Below, piece after piece: positions 23,909-31,827 of a stretch of 64,000 nucleotides of DNA (position 1 is its first letter; each line of letters begins with the position of its first letter). The position numbers and the translations under genes were made by a program. The stretch spans positions 124,001 to 188,000 of the forward strand of contig NZ_JAIULG010000001.1 in NCBI RefSeq assembly GCF_020169415.1. The letters run 5' to 3'. A model generated the notes under the pieces. The model worked only from the letters and a program-made list of their open reading frames with translations. It was not told where the DNA came from and made no database searches. The stretch is from Tsukamurella sp. M9C. GTDB lineage: Bacteria; Actinomycetota; Actinomycetes; Mycobacteriales; Mycobacteriaceae.

Positions 23909-24264
23909 CGCTGCTCGTCGCGCTCGCCGGGGCGGCCGGTTCGGTGCTCGGCTACCGGCTCCTCGCGCGCGGGCCCCGCTGGACGCGGATGCTGTGCGTC
24001 ACCATCGCGGTCTCGGCCGTGTTGGGCGGCACCGCCCGGCTGGTGCGCATCGTGGGCGACACGGGTTTCGCCGCCCTCCCCGTCGCCCTGCTGGGGCCGA
24101 TCGTCACCTTCCTGGGGATCGGCTGGTGGCTCACCGAGGCGCCGCGCCGCGACGCCTGGCGGGCCGCCCTCGTGGTGGGCGGCGGCGTCGCCGCGGCGAT
24201 CCTCGGCTACCTCTCGATCGACCTCATGGGCCTGGCCTACGTCAAATTCCCACGTTTCGGCTGA
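23905..24264 (+). CDS. Small membrane protein, partner of the preceding gene
   Basis: A 119-residue hydrophobic protein starting in an ATGA overlap with the previous gene. Its opening LLVALAGAAGSVLGYRLLARG resembles the first helix of FluC/CrcB (LLVALGGALGAxLRYLL). Later helices (AVSAVLGGTARLVRIVG, LLGPIVTFLGIGWWLTE, GGGVAAAILGYLSIDL) keep the size and spacing but not the channel signature. Together the two proteins could form a heterodimer. The 3' end overlaps the convergent threonine-aldolase gene by 23 nt. Confidence 0.5.
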   Translation: MTLLVALAGAAGSVLGYRLLARGPRWTRMLCVTIAVSAVLGGTARLVRIVGDTGFAALPVALLGPIVTFLGIGWWLTEAPRRDAWRAALVVGGGVAAAILGYLSIDLMGLAYVKFPRFG

Positions 24265-25306
24265 GCTCCTTGGCGACGAGGGCGGCGAAGCCGCGGACGT
24301 CGTCCTCGGTGGTGTCCCAGGCGCACATCCAGCGGACCTCGCCGCGGATCTCGTCCCAGAAGTAGAACGGCACCCGCTCCATGAGCGCCTCGGCGGCGGC
24401 GTGCGGGAGCTCGGCGAAGACGGCGTTGGACTGCACCGGCTGGGTGATCGTCACCCCGTCGATCCCGCCGGTGAGCTCGGCGAGGAGCCGCGCCATCGCG
24501 TTCGCGTGCCCGGCGACCCGCAGGTACCGGTCGTCCGAGAACAGCGCGAGGAACTGCGCGGCCAGGAAGCGCTGCTTCGAGGCCAGCTGCATCGACAGCT
24601 TGCGCACGTACTCGATCCCGGGCGCGGAGGCCGCGTCGAGCACGACCACCAGCTCCGCGCCGAGCAGGCCGCTCTTGGTGCCGCCGACGCTCACGATGTC
24701 GGCGCCGACGTCGGTGGTGATCGCCCGCAGGTCCGTGCCGAGGCTCGCGGCCGCGTTCGCCAGGCGCGAGCCGTCGATGTGCAGGAGCCAGCCGCGCTCG
24801 TGGGCGTACGCGGCGAGGGACCGCAGCTCGTCCGGGCTGTAGACCGTGCCGAGTTCGGTGGACTGCGCCACCGAGAGCACCCGCGGCTGCGCCCAGTGCA
24901 CGTCGCCCGCGCGGTCGGGCACGGCGGCGGTGATGGCCTCGGGGGTCAGCTTGCCCTCGGTGGTGGGCACGACGAAGAGCTTGAGCCCGGCGAGCTTCTC
25001 CGGGGCGCCGCCCTCGTCGACGTGGATGTGGCCGGTATCGGCGCAGACCACCGCGGACCAGCGGTCGGAGACCGCCGACAGGGCGACGACGTTCGCGCCG
25101 GTGCCGTTGAAGACGGGGAAGGCCTTCGCCCCGGCGCCGAAGATCTCGGCGATCCGCTCGCCGAGCGCGGCGGTGTAGTCGTCGGCGCCGTACGCGCCCT
25201 GGTGCCCGAGGTTGGCCTCGGCGATCGCCTCGAGCACCTCCGGCAGCACGCCGGCGTAGTTGTCGCTCGCGAATCCGCGCTTGGCGGGATCGTGCAGGCG
25301 GGTCAT
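24242..25306 (-). CDS. Low-specificity threonine aldolase family PLP enzyme
   Basis: A 354-residue fold-type I PLP protein. It has the family opening GFASDNYAGVLPEVLEAI, GHQGAYGADDYTAALGERIAEIFG, a cofactor-contact FNGTGANVVAL (~66), HVDEGGAPEKLAG, LLHIDGSRLANAAASLG (PLP Asp, ~176) and the Schiff-base lysine in VSVGGTKSGLLGAE (~209). The family splits L-threonine or allo-threonine, or other beta-hydroxy amino acids, into glycine and an aldehyde. It is the last gene of a three-gene operon with 4-nt overlaps that includes an SDR and a DUF6421 protein. Its real substrate there is probably a special beta-hydroxy amino acid. Confidence 0.85.
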   Translation of the reverse strand: MTRLHDPAKRGFASDNYAGVLPEVLEAIAEANLGHQGAYGADDYTAALGERIAEIFGAGAKAFPVFNGTGANVVALSAVSDRWSAVVCADTGHIHVDEGGAPEKLAGLKLFVVPTTEGKLTPEAITAAVPDRAGDVHWAQPRVLSVAQSTELGTVYSPDELRSLAAYAHERGWLLHIDGSRLANAAASLGTDLRAITTDVGADIVSVGGTKSGLLGAELVVVLDAASAPGIEYVRKLSMQLASKQRFLAAQFLALFSDDRYLRVAGHANAMARLLAELTGGIDGVTITQPVQSNAVFAELPHAAAEALMERVPFYFWDEIRGEVRWMCAWDTTEDDVRGFAALVAKELSRNVGI

Positions 25307-26007
25307 GCGGTCACCTCCGGTACCAGGGTGTCGACGATGCCGTTGACCTCGGCCGCGGGGGCGTCCCACAGTGCGACGAGGCGGTCGGCCACGTCGCCGA
25401 TGGGCGTGTAGCGCGGGAACTTCCGTTCGGGGGCGTCTGCCTTCATCTGCGGCGTGAGCAGCGCCATCACGCGTACGACCGTCGCGGCGGCACCGGTGCC
25501 GGTGAAGCCGTCGGCGAGCGCGAGGGTCCACGCCTCGGCCGCGGCCTTGGCGGAGGCGTACATCGCGTTCTTCGCCGTCGGCTTCGCGACCGAGACCGAC
25601 GAGATCACGGCGACGCGCGCGTCCTCGCTCGCGGCGAGCGCCGGGAACAGCGGCTGCGAGACGTTCTGCAGGCTGCGGATCAGGCCCGCCTCGAGGAAGT
25701 CCCAGTCGGCGGGGTCGGCCTCGTCGATCGGCGTGCCGCCGCGCCAGCCGCCCACGAGGTGCAGCAGGCCGTCGGCGCCGTCGTGCTCGGCGACGATGCG
25801 CCGGACCGCCTCCGCGGTGGCCTCCCGGTCGGACAGGTCCGCGCGGTAGGCGCTGACGCCGTCGAGGTTCGCGATCGACTCCGCCGGCGCGCCGCGCGTG
25901 ATCACTGCGGGCTTCGCCCCGGCGGCGACGAGCCGCCGCACCACCTCCTGGCCCAGTGCCCCGTTCGCGCCCGTCACCACGACGGTGCGCCCCGTCACCC
26001 CGCTCAT
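25303..26007 (-). CDS. Short-chain dehydrogenase/reductase
   Basis: A 234-residue classical SDR. It shows VVVTGANGALGQEVVRRL (TGxxxGxG), DLSDREATAEAVRRI, the DGLLHLVGGWRGG region replacing the usual NNAG, and the catalytic pair of Ser in VISSVSV and YASAK (~150). It ends with a VNGIVDTLVPEVTA tail. Start and stop overlap the flanking DUF6421 and threonine-aldolase genes by 4 nt each, so the three products are made together. It probably oxidises or reduces a hydroxyl or carbonyl linked to the aldolase-type reaction; the substrate is unknown. Confidence 0.82.
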   Translation of the reverse strand: MSGVTGRTVVVTGANGALGQEVVRRLVAAGAKPAVITRGAPAESIANLDGVSAYRADLSDREATAEAVRRIVAEHDGADGLLHLVGGWRGGTPIDEADPADWDFLEAGLIRSLQNVSQPLFPALAASEDARVAVISSVSVAKPTAKNAMYASAKAAAEAWTLALADGFTGTGAAATVVRVMALLTPQMKADAPERKFPRYTPIGDVADRLVALWDAPAAEVNGIVDTLVPEVTA

Positions 26008-28127
26008 GCCGGTACCTCCGTCGCCGTCGCCGCCGTGATGCCCTTCGCGCTCTCGATCACGGGACCCATCTTGCGCCGCAGCGCCTCGTAGAACATGTTG
26101 AGGGGGAACTCGTCGGGGAGGACGAGGTCCACCAGGGCCTTCGGCGGACCGTCGAGCGGCAGGGCCGACGGGCCCTTCGCCCAGGTCGAACCGGGGCCGG
26201 GCGCGACGTAGGAGGAGACGAACTCGTAGCTCGCGAGCCACTGGCCCACCTTCGACCGGTCGATGCCGGTGCGGTAGAGCTCCTCGATCTCCTCGGTCAG
26301 CCGGATCACCTGGAGCGGCAGCTCCTTCCAGTCGAAGGAGAGGCGGTTGTCGCGCCAGCGCAGCGCGCCGTGCCGGTGCAGGTAGGCGAACAGGAGCTGC
26401 CCGCCGAGGCCGTCGTAGTTGCGTACGCGGTCCCCGGTGATGGGGAAGCGGAAGAGGCGGTCGCAGAGGATCGCCAGCTGCACCGGCAGCCCGTACGGGT
26501 GGCCCTCCTGCTGGAGGCGGTAGGCCTCGCGGAAGGTGGTCAGGTCGCAGCGCAGCTCCTCGAGCGAGTACTGCCAGTACGGCATCCGCTGCTTGATCAT
26601 GAACGGATCGAAGGGCAGGTCGCCCCGGCTGTGCGTGCGGTCGTGGATCAGGTCCCACAGCGCGAACGTCGACTGGGCGAGGGACTGCGAGGCGACGAGC
26701 CGCTCGCCGTCGGGCGGCAGGCGCAGCGAGAGGATCTCGGCGGCCGCGCTCGTCACCCGGCGGAACCGGGCCGCCTCGCGGTCGCAGAAGATGGCGCCCC
26801 AGTGGAACTCCGGGGTCTGCGCGACGGTCACGGTTTCGGGGAAGAGCACCGCGGAGTGGGTGTCGTACCCGGGGGTGAAGTCCTCGAAGGCCACGGCCAG
26901 GAACTGGCGGTTGTCGAAGACGCGCTCGGTCTCGGCCAGCCACTGCGGCCAGACGATGCGCAGCAGCACCGCCTCGAAGACCTTGCCCGCGTTGCCGTTC
27001 TGCGTGTACATGGGGAAGACGACGAGGTGCTCGGCGCCGTCCACCCGGTTCCGGTCCGGGCGGAACGCCGCGAGGGACTCGTCGAACTCGGGGCGCTCGA
27101 AACCACCCTCGATCCACCGCCGGAAGTCGAAGGGCAGCGCGGCGAGGTACTCGGCGTCGTGGGGGAAGCGGGGGGCCAGCGCCGCGATCCGCGTCACGAT
27201 CTCGTCGACCAGGTCGCCGGCGCGGCCGTGATCGGCGGGGTCCGGGACGGCGCCGGACGCGTCCTGGAGGCCGCGCAGCTCCTCCACGGCGGCCTTGAGC
27301 GCGGCCCAGTCGGGGGTGCTCGCGGCGCCGGAGTCGGTGGTGGCGGGCACGTCCTCGTGGGCGCCGGCGGCCCAGGTGACCGCGTTGGCCCAGAGGGTGC
27401 GCTGGTCGAGGTCGTCGATCGAGTCGTCGCCGACGAGGTCCGAGTCCGCGAAGACGACGACCCGGCCGCGGTCGACCTGCAGCGCGGCGGCCAGCGGCCG
27501 GCCCGCGGGGGAGGCCGTGTCGCTGGTGCGGGCCAGCACGGTGGCGCCGGGCGCGGCCGTGAGGTCGAGGACGCCGGTGCGGTAGAAGCACGCGCCGTCG
27601 ACGGCGGCGGCGATGCCCTGGCCGCCCAGCTCGGGCGCGATGTCCGAGCGGACCCAGGTGGCGTTGCCGCCGTGCCTGCGCTCGCCCGCGGCCTCCTGCA
27701 CGACCACCGACTCCACGTGCACCCCGAACCGGCCGAGCAGCTCGTCGAGGTTGTTGCCCGAGGTCGCGGTGTCGCACTCGGCGAGCACCACGAGCCCGCC
27801 GCCGTCCCGGACGTACTGCTCGATCGCGTCGAGCTCGTCGGAGGCGTACACGGGCGGTAGGTCACCCGTGACGCGCTCGACGCCCGGCCGCGCGAGGTGC
27901 GGAATCACGTAGACATCGGCCGCGGCGAGCTCGTCGGACCCGATGTGCGGGGCGAGGGCGTCGGTCACCGTCATGCCGCGGCGACGGAGCGTGTCGACCG
28001 CTTCGGCCAGGCTCGCGTCGGCCGGGTTCGGGGGAACCATCTCGCGCGCCCGGTCGAGCGACGTGGCCCACGCACAGCTGCGGGCCTGCTCCACCTGCAC
28101 GCGAGGGAACACCGCATCGTCTGACAT
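26004..28127 (-). CDS. Fusion of a GATase-like domain and a DUF6421-type domain
   Basis: A 707-residue soluble protein. Residues ~1-250 form a class I glutamine-amidotransferase-like (ThuA/DUF4350-type) fold, with the tell-tale LDAIEQYVRDGGGLVVLAECD (~98) and GRVVVFADSDLVGDDSIDD (~222), but without a clear catalytic Cys-His-Glu triad. Residues ~280-700 match what I recall as DUF6421: PRFPHDAEYLAALPFDFRRW, VFPMYTQNGNAGKVFEAV, EFHWGAIFCDREAARFRRV, ALWDLIHDRTHSRGDLPFDPFMIKQRMPYW. His and Asp in LIHDRTHSRGD could be catalytic or metal ligands. First gene of the operon with SDR and threonine aldolase; activity unknown. Confidence 0.72.
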   Translation of the reverse strand: MSDDAVFPRVQVEQARSCAWATSLDRAREMVPPNPADASLAEAVDTLRRRGMTVTDALAPHIGSDELAAADVYVIPHLARPGVERVTGDLPPVYASDELDAIEQYVRDGGGLVVLAECDTATSGNNLDELLGRFGVHVESVVVQEAAGERRHGGNATWVRSDIAPELGGQGIAAAVDGACFYRTGVLDLTAAPGATVLARTSDTASPAGRPLAAALQVDRGRVVVFADSDLVGDDSIDDLDQRTLWANAVTWAAGAHEDVPATTDSGAASTPDWAALKAAVEELRGLQDASGAVPDPADHGRAGDLVDEIVTRIAALAPRFPHDAEYLAALPFDFRRWIEGGFERPEFDESLAAFRPDRNRVDGAEHLVVFPMYTQNGNAGKVFEAVLLRIVWPQWLAETERVFDNRQFLAVAFEDFTPGYDTHSAVLFPETVTVAQTPEFHWGAIFCDREAARFRRVTSAAAEILSLRLPPDGERLVASQSLAQSTFALWDLIHDRTHSRGDLPFDPFMIKQRMPYWQYSLEELRCDLTTFREAYRLQQEGHPYGLPVQLAILCDRLFRFPITGDRVRNYDGLGGQLLFAYLHRHGALRWRDNRLSFDWKELPLQVIRLTEEIEELYRTGIDRSKVGQWLASYEFVSSYVAPGPGSTWAKGPSALPLDGPPKALVDLVLPDEFPLNMFYEALRRKMGPVIESAKGITAATATEVPA

Positions 28128-28218
28128 ATCCGTACCGGCCTTTCACCTCTTACGCACGATCTTGACGCAACCTTAACGCCCGAGCGCTCTCGGAGGAAGT
28201 GGAACCGGCGCGAAGGCC

Positions 28219-28776
28219 CTAGCCGCAGCCGCCCTGGACCATGGCCTTCGCCGTGCCCACGAACTGGTAGAGGTAGATCAGCTCCCAGTCGGCGGGGCCG
28301 TAGTCGTACTCGCGGGGAACCGCCCGCATGACGGTGTCGCCGGAGAAGCAGTTGCCGTAGATGTAGCGCGACCGGGTCAGGTGATAGCCCCAGCTGATCA
28401 CGATCACGGAGGTCCAGCCGTTCTGCTTCGCGAGCCGCTCGGTGAAGATCGCCTCGCCGCGGGTGGTGCTCGGCACCGGTACCTCGCAGGTCACGCTGAT
28501 GTCGCCCACGCGGGTACCGCACAACTCCCGCATCGTGCGGTCGTGGTCGTAGGGGTTCGAGAGCACGACGTTCTTCGACCAGCCCTCCTGGGCGAGCCGG
28601 ATGCCGTACTCCTCACGGCCGTCGTGCTCGCCGCCGAGCACGATGATCGCGTCGACCTTGCGGAGGGGATCCTGCTGGTCGCCGCCGAACAGCAGGTACC
28701 CGGCGCCCCCGACCGCGGCGAGCGCCAGGACCACGACGAGCGTCGTGCCCCACAGGAGTTGTTGCAATCGACGCAC
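28219..28776 (-). CDS. DUF218/YdcF-family membrane-anchored protein
   Basis: A 185-residue protein with one N-terminal anchor helix (~8-28) and an extracytoplasmic DUF218 domain: VDAIIVLGGEHDGREEYGIRLAQEGWSKNVVLSN, then STTRGEAIFTERLAKQNGWTSVIVISWGYHLTRSRYIYGNCF. Family members (SanA/ElyC/YdcF) affect envelope integrity, but no reaction is established. Three cysteines in the outer domain (CGTR, CEVP, NCFSG) could form disulfides. It lies 52 nt beyond the succinate-semialdehyde dehydrogenase start side and faces the same way, but no functional link is evident. Confidence 0.78.
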   Translation of the reverse strand: MRRLQQLLWGTTLVVVLALAAVGGAGYLLFGGDQQDPLRKVDAIIVLGGEHDGREEYGIRLAQEGWSKNVVLSNPYDHDRTMRELCGTRVGDISVTCEVPVPSTTRGEAIFTERLAKQNGWTSVIVISWGYHLTRSRYIYGNCFSGDTVMRAVPREYDYGPADWELIYLYQFVGTAKAMVQGGCG

Positions 28777-28828
28777 GTCGCCACCCTACCGGCGCGCGGG
28801 AGCGGCACCCGCACGCGTGCGGGCCCCG

Positions 28829-30286
28829 TCACACGGGCGGGAGCGCGATGTACTTGGTGTTCAGGTACTCCTCGATGCCCTCGCTGCCGCCCTCGGAGCC
28901 GAGGCCGGACTGTTTGATCCCGCCGAACGGGGCCGCCGGATCGGAGATGACGCCGCGGTTGACGCCGACCATGCCGGCCTGCAGCCGCCGCGCGACGCGC
29001 TGCGCCCGCCCGACGTTCTCCGTGAAGAAGTACGCGGCGAGGCCGTACTCGGTGTCGTTGGCCATCGCCACGCCCTGCTCCTCGGTGTCGAAGCCGACGA
29101 TCGCGGCGACGGGGCCGAAGATCTCGTCGCGGCGGATGCGGGCGTCGTCGGGCAGGCCGTCGATGACGGTGGGCTCGTAGAAGAACCCGGCACCGTCGAC
29201 GGGCTTGCCGCCCGTGCGGACGGTGGCGCCGGCGGCGACGGCCTCGTCGACGAGCGCGGCGATGGAGCCGCGCTGCTTGGCGTTGATGATCGGGCCGATG
29301 GCGGACTCGGCGTCCCAGCCCGGACCGACCCGCATCGCCGCGACGCGCTCGGTGAGCTTGGTGGTGAAGGCCTCGCGGATGCCGTTCTGCACCAGGATGC
29401 GGTTGGCTGCGGTGCAGGCCTCGCCGCCGTTGCGCATCTTGGCGAGCATGGCGCCGTCGACGGCCTTGTCGAGATCGGCGTCGTCGAACACCACGAAGGG
29501 GGCGCTGCCGCCCAGCTCCATCGAGGTGCGCAGCACGTTGTTCGCCGCCTGGGCGAGGAGGATCTTCCCGACGCCGGTGGAGCCCGTGAACGAGACCTTC
29601 CGCAGCCGCGGGTCCGCCATGAGTCCGCCCACGACGGTGGGAGCGTCCAGCGTGGGCAGCACCGACAGGACGCCGGGCGGCAGGCCCACGTCGGCGAAGA
29701 TCTGCGCGAGCAGCAGCATGGTGAGCGGGGTGTCCTCGGCCGGCTTGACGATCACACTGCAGCCGGCGGCCAGGGCGGGCCCGATCTTGCGGGTGCCCAT
29801 GGCCAGGGGGAAGTTCCACGGCGTGATCGCCAGGCACGGCCCGACGGGTTCCTTGACGACGGCGATCTCGCCGGTGCCGGCGGGCGCGGTCGCGGTGCGG
29901 CCGCCGATGCGCACGGCCTCCTCGGAGAACCAGCGCAGGAACTCGGCGCCGTAGGCCACCTCGCCGCGGCTCTCGGGCAGGATCTTGCCCATCTCCAGCG
30001 TCATGAGCAGCGCGAAGTCGTCGGCACGGGCGGTCACGGCCTCGAACGCGGCGCGCAGGATCTCGGCGCGCACGCGGGGCGCGGTGGCGGCCCACTCGTC
30101 GGCGACCGCGCTCGCCGCGTCCAGCGCGGCCGTGGCGTCGGCGGGCGTCGCGTTCGCGACCGACGCGAGGACCTCGCCGGTCGCGGGGTTGATCACGTCG
30201 AAGGTGCGGCCGGACTCGCTCGGGGTCGCGCGGCCGTTCAGCCACAGGCCGGTCGGGACGGAGTTGATCAGGTCGGGGACGTTCAC
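28829..30286 (-). CDS. gabD: Succinate-semialdehyde dehydrogenase
   Basis: A 485-residue aldehyde dehydrogenase that would oxidise succinate semialdehyde to succinate with NAD(P). Landmarks are TPWNFPLAMGTRKIGPALAAG (~155), FTGSTGVGKILL (cofactor loop), SMELGGSAPFVVFDDAD with the general-base Glu (~251), NGGEACTAANRIL with the catalytic Cys (~286), and EIFGPVAAIVGFDTEEQ. The GabD/YneI-type start LINSVPTGLWLNGRA is present. It completes the putrescine/GABA route: gabT-type gene upstream, aminobutyraldehyde dehydrogenase further up. A large palindromic element (30355-30409) separates it from gabT, so it may have its own promoter. Confidence 0.86.
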   Translation of the reverse strand: MNVPDLINSVPTGLWLNGRATPSESGRTFDVINPATGEVLASVANATPADATAALDAASAVADEWAATAPRVRAEILRAAFEAVTARADDFALLMTLEMGKILPESRGEVAYGAEFLRWFSEEAVRIGGRTATAPAGTGEIAVVKEPVGPCLAITPWNFPLAMGTRKIGPALAAGCSVIVKPAEDTPLTMLLLAQIFADVGLPPGVLSVLPTLDAPTVVGGLMADPRLRKVSFTGSTGVGKILLAQAANNVLRTSMELGGSAPFVVFDDADLDKAVDGAMLAKMRNGGEACTAANRILVQNGIREAFTTKLTERVAAMRVGPGWDAESAIGPIINAKQRGSIAALVDEAVAAGATVRTGGKPVDGAGFFYEPTVIDGLPDDARIRRDEIFGPVAAIVGFDTEEQGVAMANDTEYGLAAYFFTENVGRAQRVARRLQAGMVGVNRGVISDPAAPFGGIKQSGLGSEGGSEGIEEYLNTKYIALPPV

Positions 30287-30354
30287 GAGGGGCCTTTCGA
30301 GGCAGTGGGGCAGGCGGGTGTGACGAGGAGCGGGTACGGGATGCGCGCGGACGG

Positions 30355-30409
30355 CTCTCGAATTCTGTCCGGTACGGACAGCGTGTCCGGAACGGACAGA
30401 ATCCGAGAG
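30355..30409. promoter_or_regulatory. Tandem palindromic operator inside a large inverted repeat
   Basis: Two palindromes sit side by side: CTGTCCG-GTA-CGGACAG (30365-30381) and TGTCCG-GAA-CGGACA (30384-30398). Outer sequences make one long imperfect stem: 30355-30371 pairs with 30393-30409 with a single mismatch. It lies 69 nt before the gabD start. It can be an operator pair for a dimeric repressor, a terminator for the upstream operon, or both; no T-run follows on the minus strand. Confidence 0.55.
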
Positions 30410-30462
30410 CGCCGCAACTGGAGGGGGCGGCTCTGCGGCGGGCGAGCGCCCCCGCGGCGCCG

Positions 30463-31827
30463 CTAGGCGGAGGCCTCGCGGATCGCCGTCTCCAGCACGG
30501 TGAGGGCGTCGTCGAGCAGCTCGTCGCCGATCACCAGCGGGGGCAGCAGACGCACGACGTTGCCGTAGGTACCGCAGGTGAGGATTACGACGCCGGCGGC
30601 GAGGGCCTTGGCCGCGATGGCCTTGGTCAGCTCGGCATCGGGCTCAGAGGTTCCGGGGTGGACCAGTTCGATCGCGATCATCGCGCCGCGGCCGCGAACG
30701 TCGCCGATCACGCCGACCTCGTCGGCCAGGGCCCGCAGCCGGCGCACGGCCGTCTCGCCGATGGCGCGGGCGCGCGCCGGCAGCTGGAGATCCTCCATCG
30801 TGTCCAGCGCTGCGAGCGCCGCGGCGCACGCGACGGGATTGCCGCCGTAGGTGCCGCCGAGGCCGCCCGCATGCACGGCGTCGAGCAGGTCGGCGCTGCC
30901 GGTGATCGCGGAGAGCGGCATGCCGCCCGCGATGCCCTTGGCCATGGTGATGATGTCCGGCACCACGCCCTCGTCCTCGCACGCGAACCAGGCGCCGGTG
31001 CGGGCGAAGCCGGTCTGCACCTCGTCGGCGATGAAGACCACGCCGTTCTCCTTCGCCCACGCGGCGAGGGCGGGGAGGAAGCCGGGGGCGGGCACGATGA
31101 AGCCGCCCTCGCCCTGAATCGGCTCGATGATGATCGCGGCCACCGCGTCGCCGCCGATCTGCTTCTCGATCTGCGTGATGGCGCGTGCCGCTGCGGCCTT
31201 GCCGTCGGCGTCGAGGCCGGCGGCCGCGTCGCGGTACGGGTAGGACATCGGCATCCGGTACACCTCGGGCGCGAAGGGCCCGAAGTCCTTCTTGTACGGC
31301 ATGGTCTTCGCCGTCAGCGCCATCGTCAGGTTGGTGCGCCCGTGGTAGGCGTGGTCGAAGGCGACAACGGCGTCGCGGCCGGTGGTCAGGCGCGCGACCT
31401 TGATCGCGTTCTCCACGGCCTCGGCTCCGGAGTTGAACAGCACGGTGCGCTTGTCGTGGTCGCCCGGCGTGAGCGCGTTGAGCCGCTCGGCCACCGCGAC
31501 GTAGCCCTCGTAGGGGGTCACCATGAAGCAGGTGTGGGTGAAGTGCCGCGCCTGCGCCGCAACGGCTTCCGCCACCCGCGGGTCGGAGGCGCCGACGCTG
31601 GTCACGGCGATGCCGGAGCCCAGGTCGATGAGCGAGTTGCCGTCCACGTCCACGATGACGCCACCGTCGGCGTCCGCGGCGTACACGGGCACCGAGGAGC
31701 CGACACCGCCGGCGACGGCGGACCGTCGGCGCTCGGCGAGGCGGGCCGACTCCGGTCCCGGGAGGGCGGTCACGAGGTTGCGGACCTGGGGCAGCCGGTA
31801 GGTGATCGAGGGGGTCGTTGCGGTCAT
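30463..31827 (-). CDS. gabT: 4-aminobutyrate aminotransferase
   Basis: A 454-residue class III aminotransferase converting GABA plus 2-oxoglutarate to succinate semialdehyde and glutamate. It shows VDVDGNSLIDLGSGIAV, HFTHTCFMVTPYEGYVAVAERLN, FNSGAEAVENAIKVAR (~133), DHAYHGRTNLTMALT, EPIQGEGGFIVPAPGFLP, FIADEVQTGFARTG (PLP Asp) and the Schiff-base lysine in ITMAKGIAGGMPLSAITG (~301). These are the standard GabT signatures. ATG 31827 overlaps the permease stop by 4 nt, so it is co-transcribed with the permease, stress protein and amine oxidase genes. Confidence 0.9.
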   Translation of the reverse strand: MTATTPSITYRLPQVRNLVTALPGPESARLAERRRSAVAGGVGSSVPVYAADADGGVIVDVDGNSLIDLGSGIAVTSVGASDPRVAEAVAAQARHFTHTCFMVTPYEGYVAVAERLNALTPGDHDKRTVLFNSGAEAVENAIKVARLTTGRDAVVAFDHAYHGRTNLTMALTAKTMPYKKDFGPFAPEVYRMPMSYPYRDAAAGLDADGKAAAARAITQIEKQIGGDAVAAIIIEPIQGEGGFIVPAPGFLPALAAWAKENGVVFIADEVQTGFARTGAWFACEDEGVVPDIITMAKGIAGGMPLSAITGSADLLDAVHAGGLGGTYGGNPVACAAALAALDTMEDLQLPARARAIGETAVRRLRALADEVGVIGDVRGRGAMIAIELVHPGTSEPDAELTKAIAAKALAAGVVILTCGTYGNVVRLLPPLVIGDELLDDALTVLETAIREASA

